Source: Flaveria trinervia (taxonomy: Eukaryota > Streptophyta > Magnoliopsida > Asterales > Asteraceae). From it: a stretch of 64,000 nt of DNA. The position numbers and the translations under genes were made by a program. Of the stretch, positions 21,418 to 33,047 are shown piece by piece. The notes below the pieces were generated by a model. The model was not told where the DNA came from. It was given only the letters and a program-made list of their open reading frames with translations, and made no database searches. Each line of letters begins with the position of its first letter. Position 1 is the first letter of the stretch. The DNA is taken from assembly GCA_025506515.1 (NCBI GenBank), contig CM046457.1, positions 42,093,541-42,157,540 on the forward strand, read 5' to 3'.

Positions 21418-24237
21418 TGTAACATCCACCAATTTTCAAATTATAATTTGAACCCGTTTTGTTGATTATATAAATCAAGCACATCATTTAAACTACTTCT
21501 TTCATTTTAGTGGTTTTTTTTAAAACAATAATGTGTTATTTAATTAACTTTGTAAAATTGGTAATTTAAAATTATATTTAATCTTCTATTTAATAAGTTT
21601 ATAAACTTATGAGATTTTATAAATATCATATATGAAGTTTTAATTATTATAAAAATAAATATTAGACTTTAAAATTCCTATGGAATTTATGAAGATGAGT
21701 ATATATATAAAGATTATTTCTTTTAACCACCTTAATAATTTAATAATTAATATATAACAAGATTAATAATGTTTATAATATTTTATAAATAAATAAATGG
21801 ATTAATTATTTAAAAGTTGGGTTTTATAAAGAATAGTGTTTAAATTGTAATCTATAAAACTTAATATAAAAGCTTTTAGCATAAAATGATAAAAATGGAT
21901 ACTTCAGGGACCTAGGTTGCCAACTTAAGAATCTTGAAACCAAAACCCAACCCCCCTTCCCGATTTCCCGGCCACATCTCCGGCCGCGAGTCCGGCGAGC
22001 TCCGGCGAGGCCAAAAGTCTCGATTCTTTGAGTTTCAGCCACACAAAACGATTTCTAACCGTCCAAGTGAAGGTTTCGAACTATTGGATGCTTCTTAATT
22101 AAGTTTAACATCGGTTACAGGAGCGTTCGAGCTCGTGTAACCGCCGATCACTGAGTTGCAACGTTCGGGCATTAAAACACTAATAATAATCAAATTAATT
22201 CAACCCAAACGGGCATCTATCTACCTTTATTCGATTGTTATTTCCAATTCACCTGGAAAACACAAATCCAACACCAACGAGCAACATACGACTCGCGACC
22301 TGCAACTCAACCGTAATCCATGCTCGAAGCGTTATTAAACCAAATTGGAAGAGGGCTTTCACGTATCAACATCATCCGAAGCTTCCTGCAAAGTTAATTT
22401 GGTTATCAACCTCGTTTACACCATGAATCAACAATCACAGTGTCGCGACTTGTTCTTAAACTTGAGATCATCAAATCGAACTCAATCATGTAAGTTCATA
22501 TATCATTATACTCGGTTTTACATGGGGAAACAAAGCCCCATGTTTAATTCGTTAATCTGCATCATTTGGGTGGTCAATTTGATCCAAACCGATTCTAGGG
22601 TTCTTAAGAAATTGGGGGATTCTTGAAGTATTGTTTTTAACAATTTAAAACCAATTCTTCATGTGGCTTAGGCCTTTAGTTCACCGGTTAGTCACTTGTA
22701 TTCCTACCTTGAGGTCCGGGTTCGAACCCAGGCACCTTCAAATAATTTTTTTAAGGCTTTTTAGCCCTTAAATTAATTATAGAAAATTTCTAATTAGTAA
22801 AAAAAAGTTTTGTAAACTTTAAATATTTTCTAAAGAGACCAAATAGTTTTCTGTAATTTTTCAAAATTTAAATAATTAAAAAAATCTTTTTAATAAAACA
22901 TTTTAAAGATTATTCTTGGGTTATATATATTAAAATGGATTTTAATAATTAATAAATTATTAGTGATCCAAATATTTTTTTTAAATATTCATCGTTTAAA
23001 TCATGTTATTTTGGATATTTCTTGAAACATTATGACTCAATATAATTCTTTAATTCTTTATTTTGGGTTTTAATATTATAAAACCTTTATAAAGATTATT
23101 TAAGACATTTAAAAACTTTGGAAAATTACTTTAAATAAGTTTATATTATTCTACAAATCATATAATAAGTATTCAATAAATCATCATTATCAATTTTAAA
23201 TAATTAATTTCTAAATTAATTATTTCTTTCAACACATTATATTTAATTTTTATTTATTTAAATAAATTAAATTATTAAATCATTCATTTTCGCTCTCAAT
23301 CTCGATTAATCTATTTCGTCTTTATTTAACCAATGCATAATCGCTTCTTTTTATTATTAAAACCCCCAAATTTCTAATTGAAACCCTAGTTCACATTTAT
23401 TCATTAATCTTACCTTTAAACTTAATCTTGGAATCTATACGGTTAGGCAACTTGTAAAGCAAGTCGTTGGAGCTTCATCTACATTCTTATCATCATATTA
23501 TTTACATTTTGTGAGTTTTCCAAGTGAGTTTCTCATGCCCCTTTTTACTTTATTTCACACCTTTTGGGGTGAAACATGTTAACTTTATAAATTTACACTT
23601 GTAACTATCTTGAGACTTGTAAATGCACATGCAATTCATCTTTATATTTTTGTCATGGTTATATGTGTTAATGTAAGTCTTATATGAGATACATATTTTG
23701 TTTACAATCATTAACTATTGCTAGCCTGGCGACGTCTTAGATCTTTGGGCCTGACAAGCCTACTTGGTGCTAAAGTCGATGTATTGCCGACTCCTGATGA
23801 CGTATGCTTGTTCATCATGGGAACCAAGTACACTTAGCCAATCTTATATACTTGTAATCAAGTCGAGGTTTGGTTATGAGCTTGCTAACTTGTAATCATG
23901 GACATGAATTGCTACTTGTAACCCTTTTACACATTACTTATGCGTGTGTTTAAACCATGGGAACTCACCAACTTTATAGTTGACCTTTTATTTTTAACAT
24001 GTTTCAGGTTTGATGCTTGAAGATCTTCTTGTGCTCATATAGGACTTGGACCAAGATTAATTGAATGTCTTATGTTTCTGTTTGTATCTTGATTGTTTTG
24101 CAAATACTTATTTGTCTTGTAATGTTTATTGAATAATGACATTTAATATTATTTCAACTTAATTAGTTCCATATGCTATGAGCAATCGTCTCCCATTCGT
24201 CCGCCCCGATGATTCCGCCGTCGGGCGGGGTGTGACA
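21418..24237 (+). mobile_element. Element G: solo LTR of a gypsy-like element inside the RT of B
   Basis: A 2.8-kb AT-rich block starts TGTAACATCCACC and ends GGGGTGTGACA, splitting the RT of B exactly between APVA and DVF-type codons (compare C at about 59,480). No gag or pol is present, so it is a solo LTR. Orientation is taken as plus because AAGTGAGTTTCTCATGCCCC near 23,525 matches the sense strand of LTR E, and a poly(A)-signal-rich end follows a CAGGTTTGATG block. The target duplication is not clean: ACAAA to the left can be matched on the right only if the LTR end is set three bases earlier. Confidence 0.75.
22664..22745 (+). repeat. tRNA-derived SINE-like sequence inside LTR G
   Basis: The segment has a pol III B box (GGTTCGAACCC, about 22,727-22,737) and an A-box-like TTAGTTCACCGGTTAG upstream (about 22,677-22,692), spaced as in a tRNA. 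It is followed by a T-rich tail. It does not fold as a normal tRNA gene and lacks a terminal CCA context. A SINE head or tRNA relic is the likely reading. Confidence 0.5.
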
Positions 24238-25560
24238 AAAGACATTAGTGTAGTCAATTCCTTTTTCTTGTGTGTATCCTTGAACAGCTAGTCTAGCTTT
24301 GTTTTTTATGGCAATGCCTCTATCATCTTTCTTATTCCTAAACACCCATTTGGTTCCTATAGTAGTCTTCCCACGAGGAAGAGGACACATGTTCCAAACT
24401 TTCTGCCTTTTGAATTGAAGTAGCTCATCTTGCATAGCTTCAACCCAACTTCCATCCTTTAGAGCCTTATCATTCTTCTTGGGCTCTATCTGAGATAAGA
24501 AACAAGAGTGAAGACAAACATTTTCTTCATGAGTTTGTCCTCTTGTTCTTACCCCTAAGTCAACATCTCTAATAATATTTGTGGTGGGATGAGACTTGTG
24601 GATCCTTAATTGAGGGATCACAGCAAGTTGTTGAGAGAGATCTAAATTAGAGAAATATAGATTTGGCATTGTTGTTTCTCCCACCACATCAGCACACTTA
24701 TCAAGAGAAACTTGATCCAATGAGTGTGTGACATCATTGATGTTGTCATCTATGGAGTGGTTAGCAACATCAAGAAATTCCTGATCACTATCACCACCAC
24801 CATTATGTTCTTCTGCATTTTAAGTGCCTTTATCTGGTTGTGGAGCCTCTGAGCTAGAATTTGAAGGCATCCCAGATGTATCAGTTGAATTTGTCATTAT
24901 AGTGCTGATAGAAACTTCATTTGAAGAAGTAGTTACAACTAGAGCTGAAGATGTGTTACTTCAAGGTCTTCTTAGCTCAAATCTTGGGTCAGGATCACCT
25001 ATAGGTAAGATTTCTGCAGATCCTGAAATAGTCTCACAAGATTTATTAAAGCAGTTGGTAACTAAATCAAGATTAAATAGCCAATCAGGATCAGAACCAG
25101 CCACATTGGGTGTGTGTTCATTGAAGGTCATATTGGCTGACTCCTCAAAAATTCTAATTCTGAGATTATATACACTATAAGCCTTAGCTTGGGAAGAGTA
25201 TCCAATGAAGTGTCCATCATCTGATTTCTTAGCAAATTTGGCAATCTGATCTTTGGTATTTAAAATGGTGCAAGGACATCCAAATGACTTGAGAAAACCA
25301 ATGAAAGGTTTCCTCTTGTGCCAAAGTTCATAAGGAGTCTTGCCATGAGTCTTAACCATTAAACATTGTTCTGCACATAGCAGGTAGTGTTGACTGTCTC
25401 TAGCCAGAAGGTGATGGGCATCTTAGAGTCAGACAACATAGTTCTTGCAATTTCAATCAGTGTCTTGTTTCTCCTCTCAGCAACACCATTTTGCTAAGGA
25501 GTCCTGGGAGCACTGTATTGTTTTGTAATACCTTTTTCATCACAAAATGTATCAAGGATT
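24238..25560 (-). pseudogene. Integrase C-terminus, linker and RT start of Sirevirus B
   Basis: Minus-strand motifs: VKTHGKTPYELWHKRKPFIGFLKSFGCPCTILNTKDQ (integrase C-terminal region, 25,359-25,240), HFIGYSSQAKAYSVYNLR, an acidic linker, then HTRGQTHEENVCLHSCFLSQIEPK, ALKDGSWVEAMQDELLQFKRQKVWN and KWVFRNKKDDRGIAIKNKARLAVQGYTQEKGIDY (24,720-24,240). The pieces align with C at 59,500-60,735. Stops and frame shifts are scattered. Confidence 0.85.
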
Positions 25561-26050
25561 TGGTTCTTGAATTCAGTTTTCTGATCATATCACTATTTGC
25601 TTTAGACAGAAAGACTCATCACTATTTGCTTTAGACATAAAGCATGAAACTTCTCCAGAGGGAGATGTTTCTTGCGAGTCTATCTTGTACATGTTCCCTT
25701 TCTTGGGGGCTCTAAGCAAAATATGCTCATGAGGAATGACCACCCCGGGTTTGAGAACAATGCACTCATGCTCAGTATAGAGCATGGTTATGACTCTGAT
25801 CACAAAATTGGGATAAACTCAGAAGATTGTACCCAAGCTCCTTGACAAAGTTTACCTTTTCAGTGCTGAGCTTACCATTTGTGACCTTGCCCCTTCTAGA
25901 AATGTAACCACCTTCATCTCCTCCAAAAACAACTAGCCCTCTATCAATCCTTTCAAAGTTCTGGAGTGGTGACCTATTGCCTGTCATGTGCCTGGAACAT
26001 CCACTATCAATGATCCAGACATTCTTGTTTGTCTTGAGCTGTCCCTGCAT
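25561..26050 (-). pseudogene. Protease of Sirevirus B and deleted integrase core
   Basis: WIIDSGCSRHMTGNRSPLQNFERIDRG gives the protease DSG active site and HMTG (26,050 leftward), followed by GYNLLSLSQFCDQSHN and the pre-integrase block HECIVLKPGVVIPHEHILLRAPKKGNM. Directly after, near 25,590-25,640, the sequence jumps to integrase C-terminal material. C has about 400 more bases here (60,800-61,190), which include its HMDLFGP catalytic region. A direct repeat of about 20 bases (TCACTATTTGCTTTAGACA, twice) marks the junction. Confidence 0.82.
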
Positions 26051-28184
26051 AAAGAAAATGATTAGTTACATTTAGAAACCCAAGCCTTATTAGTCTTGGG
26101 CTTACTAAAAATGTAGAAGGTAATGCAACAATGATAGATCCTACAGTTGTGCTTTTAGGATCTTGAGTTGTTGTTGATGGAGAACATTTAGTCACTTGGT
26201 CTTTCTTTGACTTCCACACCACCTTTGAAGTTTGGACTTGACCTTTAACACTTCGGAAGCTTTTGAGACTTCGGAAGTTTAGATGACTGGACCTTCGGAA
26301 GAGTCTACAAACACTGTAGCAGACTTCAGTGCTTTGGAAGTATTCCTTGCTTCCAAGACCGAATTTTCTTCCGAAGGCAATTTTCTACTTGCCTTCTTCT
26401 ATATTTTTGAGCTTCCAAAGGAAACAGACTTTCCTTCTGAAGTTGAAATTTTCTTACAACTCTTGGAAGTCTTTTTCCTGGTCATATGAAGAGTACCTTT
26501 TGGATTATATGGACAATCCTTAGCAAGATGAGAAGTACTTTCACACATGACACATTCCATTTTCTTTTTCCCAAGAGCCTTCTGCTAGGAGCAAGACTGA
26601 TTTTGATCATATCCCTTCTCCACCATCATCTTTGCAGATGTTGAGACAGTCCTTTTGGGCTTAGAACTGTTCTTGGAGTTGGATGGTCCAGGTTGTGTAG
26701 CAGTGGTACACAACAGATCAGCCTTCTTCTTGGTGCTGAGACGATTTGAACATGAACCAAAACTCTTTGATGAAGAGTTTAGGTTGATGTCTTCAGTCTT
26801 CACCACTTCAAACCTTGTAGAGATAAAAACTTGTTTTTGCCTAGAGTCAAAAGTGACCTTGATCTCTTAAGCCTTCCTAGCTTTTCTCTTGCTCTTTCTG
26901 ATCAAGTTCTTTCTCATAAACTTGGTCATCACAATCTTCTTCTTCTCCTCAAAAGGATAATGACCCTTCTTAGAATCCTCCTCTTCACTCTTCTCAGAGG
27001 AATTCTTCATTATCACTTCTTCATCCTCTTCACTCAAGGGGTCTATGAGAGGAAGCTCATCTTCACAAGTTCCACACCTGGGTGATCTTACAAAAAAGAT
27101 TGTTTGTGGAGGAGCTATCTCATTAGATCCCAGTCCCTGCTTGTTTTGATAGCACACCTTGTTGTGCAGGGAAGAGGATATCATGTTCTTGAAGGTCTCT
27201 TCTTCAAGAACACACTTTTCTATCATGGCTTTGCTGATCACAAGCTCAGCCTGGCACTCAGTCAGCTTAGTTGTGAGATCCTTGATCTGAGTCCTATAAT
27301 TTGTATGCTCATGTTTTAGAACTGAAATGCTTTTCTCTAAGTCCTCTATCTTTAGTTTATAATCATTTTTAGTCTTTGTATTAAGGACTCAAGATGAGAT
27401 ATCATTTCTAAGTTGTAGGACCTGTATCTGTTAACTTTAGCAATGCATTCAGGGGTACAGAGATGTTCCAATACCTTGGCTTCATCATGATCTGCCATCA
27501 GTGCTTGGTTTGGAGAAGCAACTTCCACCTAAAAGCTCCAGTCAAAGCCTCCTTCTTCAATAGCAACTGCAGCTTGCTGTTTTGGCTTCTCATTTTTGGT
27601 GGCTTTGTCAGTGTAGTTTGGTCTAGATTGTGCTTGGCCACCATTGTTCTTGGTGCCTTGCAATCCCTAGCAAAGTGGCCCATCAAGTTACAGTTATAAC
27701 ACTTGACTTTGCTTTTATCGAGTCCAAACTTTCCACTGGCTGTATTGTTGGGGAACTTTCTTCCAGTTTGCTTGTAGAACCTATTAGCTCTATGAGTGAG
27801 AAGAGCCATCTGCTAGACTATCTCCATGTACTCCAGATCATCTGGATGGATACAGTCCAGGTCTTCAAGGGTGAAGAGAAAGTTGCCATAACTTTCATCA
27901 GAAGACACAAAGGCTTGAGAAGAACTTGTCTCTTGGAATGGGCTTCCTTGAGTGTAGTTCTCCCTTAGTGTCTCAGGGAAGGTGATGAAAGGACCCTTTT
28001 GTGAGTTGTCAAGGTAGCATATGAGATGATGTTGGGGTTCTATGCTATCCTTTTCAACCACATGAAGGGCCAAAACCATTTGATTGCTAGAGTTGCCAGA
28101 TGAACCTTGCATGTTCATCTCCATCTGGTAGCCACTGAGAATCCCATACAACTCTGTCAAGGTAAGAGTTTTCAGGTTCTCAGT
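26051..28184 (-). pseudogene. Gag C-terminal half of Sirevirus B
   Basis: Minus-strand pieces: QETSSSQAFVSSDESYG and ALLTHRANRFYKQTGRKFPNN, then the CCHC knuckle CYNCNLMGHFARDCKAP (about 27,690-27,640), a coiled-coil stretch around 27,360-27,240, and an acidic/basic segment NSSEKSEEEDSKKGHYP. A remnant of the second knuckle lies near 26,545. The end is rich in SSE-type peptides encoded by CTTCCGAAG motifs (26,240-26,480). It aligns with the gag of C and is broken by several frame shifts and by solo LTR F1. Confidence 0.85.
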
Positions 28185-29517
28185 TGTAAGGCCCCGTTCC
28201 CGGGACGCTTACAGCTGGTAAATCGTTGCACATAAAACATAAAATTTTAACATTTGTAAAACATTGCAGCGGAATATACATAAACCATTTCATATAAATA
28301 TATAATCATTTTTACTTTTTGCGAATAATAAAACAGTGTTAATAGTTACAAAACATTATTTCTTCGCATTACAATGCAAAAAAATTATCATTATGCAAAA
28401 TAGATGTCATCCAAAACAAGCCAAGTAGCCGCCCGTGCCATCCTCAGCAACATCACCTGCTAACTGGAAAATACATAAAAGTAAGCGTTGCTGAGTGAGT
28501 TCTAGTTTTATGAAATAGAATATTTTTACTTCCATTTCAAAACCTTCTTTTATATTCTTACGCGATCAAGCATCATACGTACACATAGATAATAACATTA
28601 TTATCTTTCATCATCATTCTTAAACTTTCGTTCTTTCATTATTTTTCACTTTCATCATAAACGAGGTTGCACAAAGCAAGAGCTCCATGTTGATCGACAA
28701 CAAATGTCGATCCCTGTCGGTACACATGAAAACGGTAGCTAACCCCCGACAGTTGATCCACACTGCAAGGCACATAGCCCGCTCATGAATACGGATCCAT
28801 TGTCATAAATCATACTCACATAAGTGAAGTCTATCATAGTTCTTGCAAGACTTTCCATAATCAAATGTGCCCAGGGTAACGTTCGTTAAGTTCCACTTCA
28901 CATTAATATTAACTTCTGCTTTACTTTACATAATACTTTTCGTATATTTCACAATCATAACACGTAAGTCACGGAATAATACATAATAGGAACTTAAGGA
29001 AACATATCATACATAGCATCACACAAACATCGTATACCCAATCACACATCATCCTAAGTATTATGCATCATCTATTCACATACATAAATATAAGCATATC
29101 AGGCATAAATCATCATAAAACATAACTGAACCACCGGGGGACAGCGGGGGTTCGGGGGCGGCAACCCCTGACAGCGGGATCCTAGGGGCAGCAACCCCTA
29201 GTGGGGTCCAAGGGGTAATGCCCCTGGCTGGGGCCGTGGTGCCAGGTCAGCGCGAAAAAACTTCATTTTAACACTTTTATATAGCACATTTCCTTATCGA
29301 AAAATCGATCTTCTTGTTAAAACCTCTTAAAATCTCGGTCATTTAAATCGTATATTTTGTATGCATTTCCAGCCCCAAACTAGTTCAAAACCGTTAAGAT
29401 AGGGGATCTAGAACTCACTTGGACTCAGTGAGTAGCTTCTCAATCAAGCTTTCAAAGCAAGGGTTGCACTACACAGCCTGCAAATAAGTTAACACTCAAG
29501 GGAGTTAATTCCTGTCT

Positions 29518-29720
29518 AATTTCGCTGCTAATTTCGCAGCAAGATCAGCAGTTTCGCTGCTTGTTTCGCCAGCAGTTTCGCTAGCAGTTTCGTTGGCATC
29601 TTCGCTGCTAGTTTCACCCAACTTTCATTGGAAAACCATGTCTGCGAAACTACGTGCGAAACTATAGTTTCGCAAGAAGATTCACAGTTTCGTTGGACAA
29701 ACAACTAATTTCGCTGGATG
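29518..29720 (-). repeat. Short-repeat array in LTR F1 (GCAGTTTCGCTGC family)
   Basis: About a dozen degenerate copies of TTTCGCTGC and CAGCAGTTTCG stand in a row. It lies about 395 bp downstream of the LTR TATA box in transcription sense. The motif is unrelated to those in E and F2. Confidence 0.8.
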
Positions 29721-30107
29721 AACACCCAGTTTCATAGAACGGGCTGAAAAATACGAACCAACCCATTTTTGACCCAAAACTTCAATCTTGTACATCCAAA
29801 ACCTTGGTTTATCACCCAATAAGTTATATCTAAGCTTCTTACATGTTTTTTTACTTGAGTTTTTGGGTGAATCTTTGCCACTTTTAAAAACCCCAAACCT
29901 AGAATCTGGGTTTACATCAAAAGGAACGATTAAATGATGTTTCTTACCTGGATTCGTGGTGTTTTCTTGTTGTTTGGATGCCCACGAACACCGATCTTCA
30001 ATCCCGAGATCAACCGAGCCTTGAATCTCCAATTCTCTCTACTTTCTCTCTATACTCTCTCTTTAGAACTAGAGTGTTGAGTTACAAATGAGAGTTGCTC
30101 AAGCTGA

Positions 30108-30121
30108 TTTGTTTATATATA
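30108..30121 (-). promoter_or_regulatory. TATA box of solo LTR F1
   Basis: On the minus strand GGTATATATAAACAA is followed within about 60 bp by a CT/AG-rich leader. This supports a minus orientation. Confidence 0.6.
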
Positions 30122-30272
30122 CCATACGTTCCCGGGACCTTAAACTCGCTAAACACATAACCCGAAGGGTTAACTCGGTGAATAACCCATATCTATCTTA
30201 TTTTCATTGAATGATCTCCTTTAAGCCCATTATTATTATTTGGCTTGCTTAGCCATTATTTGGAGCGTTACA

Positions 30273-30861
30273 TCAGTTCTCTTGATAACCACACAGTAGT
30301 GTGTCTATTGCCTAGGAAGTGAGGACATGAACTTCCTTACAATGTCTCTGTTTTCAAGAGCAACTCCACCATCCATAAGGGTATCCACAATCTCAACATA
30401 CCTGAAGTATTGTTAAGTCATGGTTTCACATGCTTTAAAGGTGAAATTTTCAAACTGCTGCTTTAGGAGATCCTTTTTGTTCTCATTGGCTTCAGAGGAA
30501 CCCTCATACGTCAGTTTCAATGCATCCTATAACTGCTTAGCTGTTTTGCATTTCTTGAAACCTCTGTATACAGAGTTTGGAAGAGTAGTCTGAAGGGCTG
30601 TCATAGCCTTCTGGTCAATCTCTACTCTCTTTCTATTTTCATCTGAGTAGTCAGCCACAGCCTTGGGGATCATACCACCTCTAGTAGCAGAAGAGGTGCT
30701 TGGTATGTAAGGTCTATTTTCAATAGACTCCCACATTCTTGAGTCTAGAGACCTAATGAAACCTTCCATTCTTTGGCACCGGGTGTCAAATCATCAAGAG
30801 TGATCAGTGGGGACTTTGTCATGGTTCCAGTTTCCATATCAGATTTGGAAATGGCTGTCAT
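30273..30861 (-). pseudogene. Gag N-terminal part of Sirevirus B
   Basis: It begins at ATG 30,861-30,859, 70 bp downstream of the primer site. The reading includes TKSPLITLDDL, SLDSRMWESIENRPYIPSTSSATRGG, SDENRKRVEIDQKAMTALQTTLPNSVYRGFKKCKTAKQL and, after a stop, the QQFENFTFKACETMT block that ends in FMSSLPRQ. These are Sirevirus Gag core motifs, matching the edge of element C. The protein is split from its C-terminal half by F1. Confidence 0.85.
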
Positions 30862-30929
30862 TTGATAAGTTAAGTATTTTATGTGTGTAAAGGATCTTAA
30901 GATGGTAAGATCTTATATCAAGAGCCTCG

Positions 30930-30944
30930 AAAGCTCCGATACCA
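30930..30944 (-). other. Primer binding site of Sirevirus B
   Basis: On the minus strand TGGTATCGGAGCTTT follows the CTGCA end of the LTR by two bases. It is the initiator tRNA-Met site with one change (A to G) relative to element A. Confidence 0.8.
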
Positions 30945-30946
30945 AA

Positions 30947-31756
30947 TGCAGGACCGGTTAAGGGTATACACTTACAACACAGCAACACAGTGAGGAGAGT
31001 TCCTAAGAACACTTAACTGATCAAACAATAAAATGGTTAACCTCTTGTAATGATACTAAGAACACAAGTAAATATGAGACAGAACAAGATAGCAAAATAC
31101 ACAAGGAGTTGGTTTTCAAGATTGCAGTATATTGCTTTTTCAAGTTCTATTAGAAGTGTTACAAAGCATAATGGAAAGTTACAACTACTTGAGATACATA
31201 TACTATATCCTACAGCCGACCATACTTTGAAGGCCAGCTGGATACAATTGACTAGACACAAACAAAATCAATTGTAGAGTCAAAATGCAGATTGCCTTTT
31301 GACTAGTGACTATGACATGCCATAGCTCACATCCTAATATATTACAAAAAGGATAAAGTACATGAAGTAGAAAGTTACAGACTCAAGACCACAATGTACA
31401 GTTATTAAAAGCATGGACCTTTTCACCAACTTATGAAAGTTGGTGACTTTACAGAGTTGCAGCGGAAATGGGTCCAGCTTTATGTAAAGTACATCAGATA
31501 AAGCATGTATACTAAAAGTCTTCGGAAGAAATCTGTCTTCTAGTGTTGGCTTTAGAAGACTTTGTCTCTAAACCTTTGGAAGACTTCATCTTTGACTTCG
31601 GAAGATATTGGTTTTGGCTTCGGAAGATTTCACACTTAGAATATTTCTGTTGCTGGTGTGAAACTTCCGAAGCATTCTACTTCAGTACATTTATGCATGT
31701 TGCAGAAGACTTTGAGTGTTTGAGTTGCATCAGCCTTTACATTTAATCCTTATACA
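30947..31756 (-). repeat. 5' LTR of Sirevirus B
   Basis: About 810 bp, TGCAGG...TATACA on the plus strand, aligning with the LTR of C at 52,862-53,645. The U3 part (31,520-31,680) holds several CTTCGGAAG / CTTCCGAAG copies. TTCCGCTGC (minus) is at 31,459-31,467. The right end is set by comparison with C and may be off by a few bases. Confidence 0.82.
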
Positions 31757-31795
31757 AACTTTAATATTAAAATAATTTAAAACATAAATTATATC

Positions 31796-32283
31796 ATTTC
31801 TCATATGAAAACTATTTAAATTGTTAATTATGGTAATTGTTGAATATTTTTTAAAATGATTAACAAATGAATTTTTTAAATTAAAAATCATAGCTTTCAA
31901 AATTAAATACAATCATAATTTAATAAATTTTAGGTTGAAAAACTCAATTGAGAAGTTTCTCATTAATTGTCACGTGCCCTAAATACCCTTGTTGATTGCC
32001 ACGTGCCCCTAAAAAACCTTATTTTATTAAATATAATAGATTTCTCATATGAAAACTATTTAAATTTTTAATTATGGTAACTATTGATTATTTTTTAAAA
32101 TGGTTAATAAATGCATTTTTTAAATTAAAAATCATAGCTTTCAAAATTAAATACAATCATAATTTAACAAATTTTAGGTGGAAAAACTCAATTGAGGAGT
32201 TTGTCATGTCACGTGTCCCTAGATACCCTTATTGATTGTCACGTGCCTTTAGAAAACCTCGTTTTATTAGAGGTAATAGATTG
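31796..32283 (-). repeat. Two tandem 244-bp units resembling Helitron 5' ends
   Basis: Units at 31,796-32,039 and 32,040-32,283 are about 85-90% alike by eye. On the minus strand each begins TCTATTA..TCTAATAAAA and soon carries CACGTG twice, like the start of the Helitron at 46,337. No CTAG-type 3' end is seen, probably because element B truncates the left side. Confidence 0.55.
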
Positions 32284-32365
32284 AAACTTTCATTTATTTT
32301 AAACGTAATAAACATATAACACATGCACTGATAAGGACATAAGTTATATAATATAATAATCAAAT

Positions 32366-32375
32366 AATAATAATA

Positions 32376-32451
<76 letters not shown>

Positions 32452-32480
32452 TATTATTATTATTATTATTATTATTATGT
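32366..32480. repeat. Palindromic AAT / ATT microsatellite
   Basis: About 28 AAT repeats run directly into about ten ATT repeats, so the two arms are complementary and can fold into a long hairpin. A second ATT block lies at 32,531-32,565. It creates an artefactual poly-Tyr frame on the minus strand. Confidence 0.9.
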
Positions 32481-32569
32481 CTCATTATGTAACACGTTGT
32501 TGTATGAACAAACAAGAATATATAAAAATTTATTATTATTATTATTATATTATTATTATTATTAAACAA

Positions 32570-33047
32570 TAACTTATAAACCTATTTACTCGTCCAGACA
32601 TCTTCTGTTTTAAACAAGAATAATATTTTGTACATACTCGATTGACAATATTTAAAATAAATTTTTATATATTCTTGTTTGTTGGTACAATAAGATGTTA
32701 CATAATGAGACATGAAACATATGAGAAATATATACTAACTTAGCAAAAACTAATATATGTTTTCATATAATCTATGATGATATGCTCAAGTCAGATGGCT
32801 AGTAATGGTCTAGACTCTAATGTAGTGATTGGACACCTAGTTATATATAATATCGTAACTATACAATGCACATCTTTTACCAACATAATAAAATAATATT
32901 TTGAAAGATCCTCGTTTTTCACACCATAAGTCTGATACTTTTCGACTAAATTACTAATAAAGTGTGAGTGGTACACATGAGTAGTACTACTATACCTAGT
33001 TTATTAAAGCATACATCTGCCACGGTTCTTGACGTGAGTGGGACTTA
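32570..33047. other. AT-rich intergenic DNA, no feature seen
   Basis: No reading frame with a recognisable domain, repeat unit or RNA motif is visible. Confidence 0.5.

Larger units (their letters stand above)
28185..30272 (-). mobile_element. Element F1: solo LTR of a gypsy-like element inserted in gag of B
   Basis: The 2,088-bp block runs TGTAAGGCCCC...GGAGCGTTACA with a perfect 5-bp target duplication TCAGT (28,180-28,184 and 30,273-30,277), and there is no internal coding region. The minus strand is the sense strand: GGTATATATAAAC near 30,115 is followed by CT-rich sequence, and TTCCGCTGC lies near the LTR 3' end (28,266-28,274). A related copy is F2. A 116-residue minus frame at 29,682-30,032 lies in its leader region and has no recognisable domain. 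Confidence 0.9.
19282..31756 (-). mobile_element. Element B: decayed Sirevirus with two solo-LTR insertions
   Basis: This minus-strand Sirevirus is of the same family as element C, matching C over nearly its whole visible length. Its 5' LTR and primer site are at the right (30,930-31,756). Gag, protease, integrase, RT and RNase H run leftward to 20,134, followed by the hairpin spacer and the start of ORF3, where element E has inserted. Solo LTRs F1 (28,185-30,272) and G (21,418-24,237) split gag and RT. It is older than C: it has more stops, a lost ORF3 start codon and a deletion of about 400 bp in integrase. The 3' LTR is not in the window. Confidence 0.9.

Noticed and set aside
22664..22745. 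A functional tRNA gene
   Set aside because: B box is good, but the acceptor stem and anticodon stem do not pair convincingly; SINE-like is more likely.
29682..30032. 116-residue minus frame in LTR F1
   Set aside because: It lies in the transcribed leader of a solo LTR, with no domain and no matching frame noticed in F2.
32360..32569. Minus-strand 69-residue poly-Tyr/Asn frame
   Set aside because: It is the translation of the AAT/ATT microsatellite.
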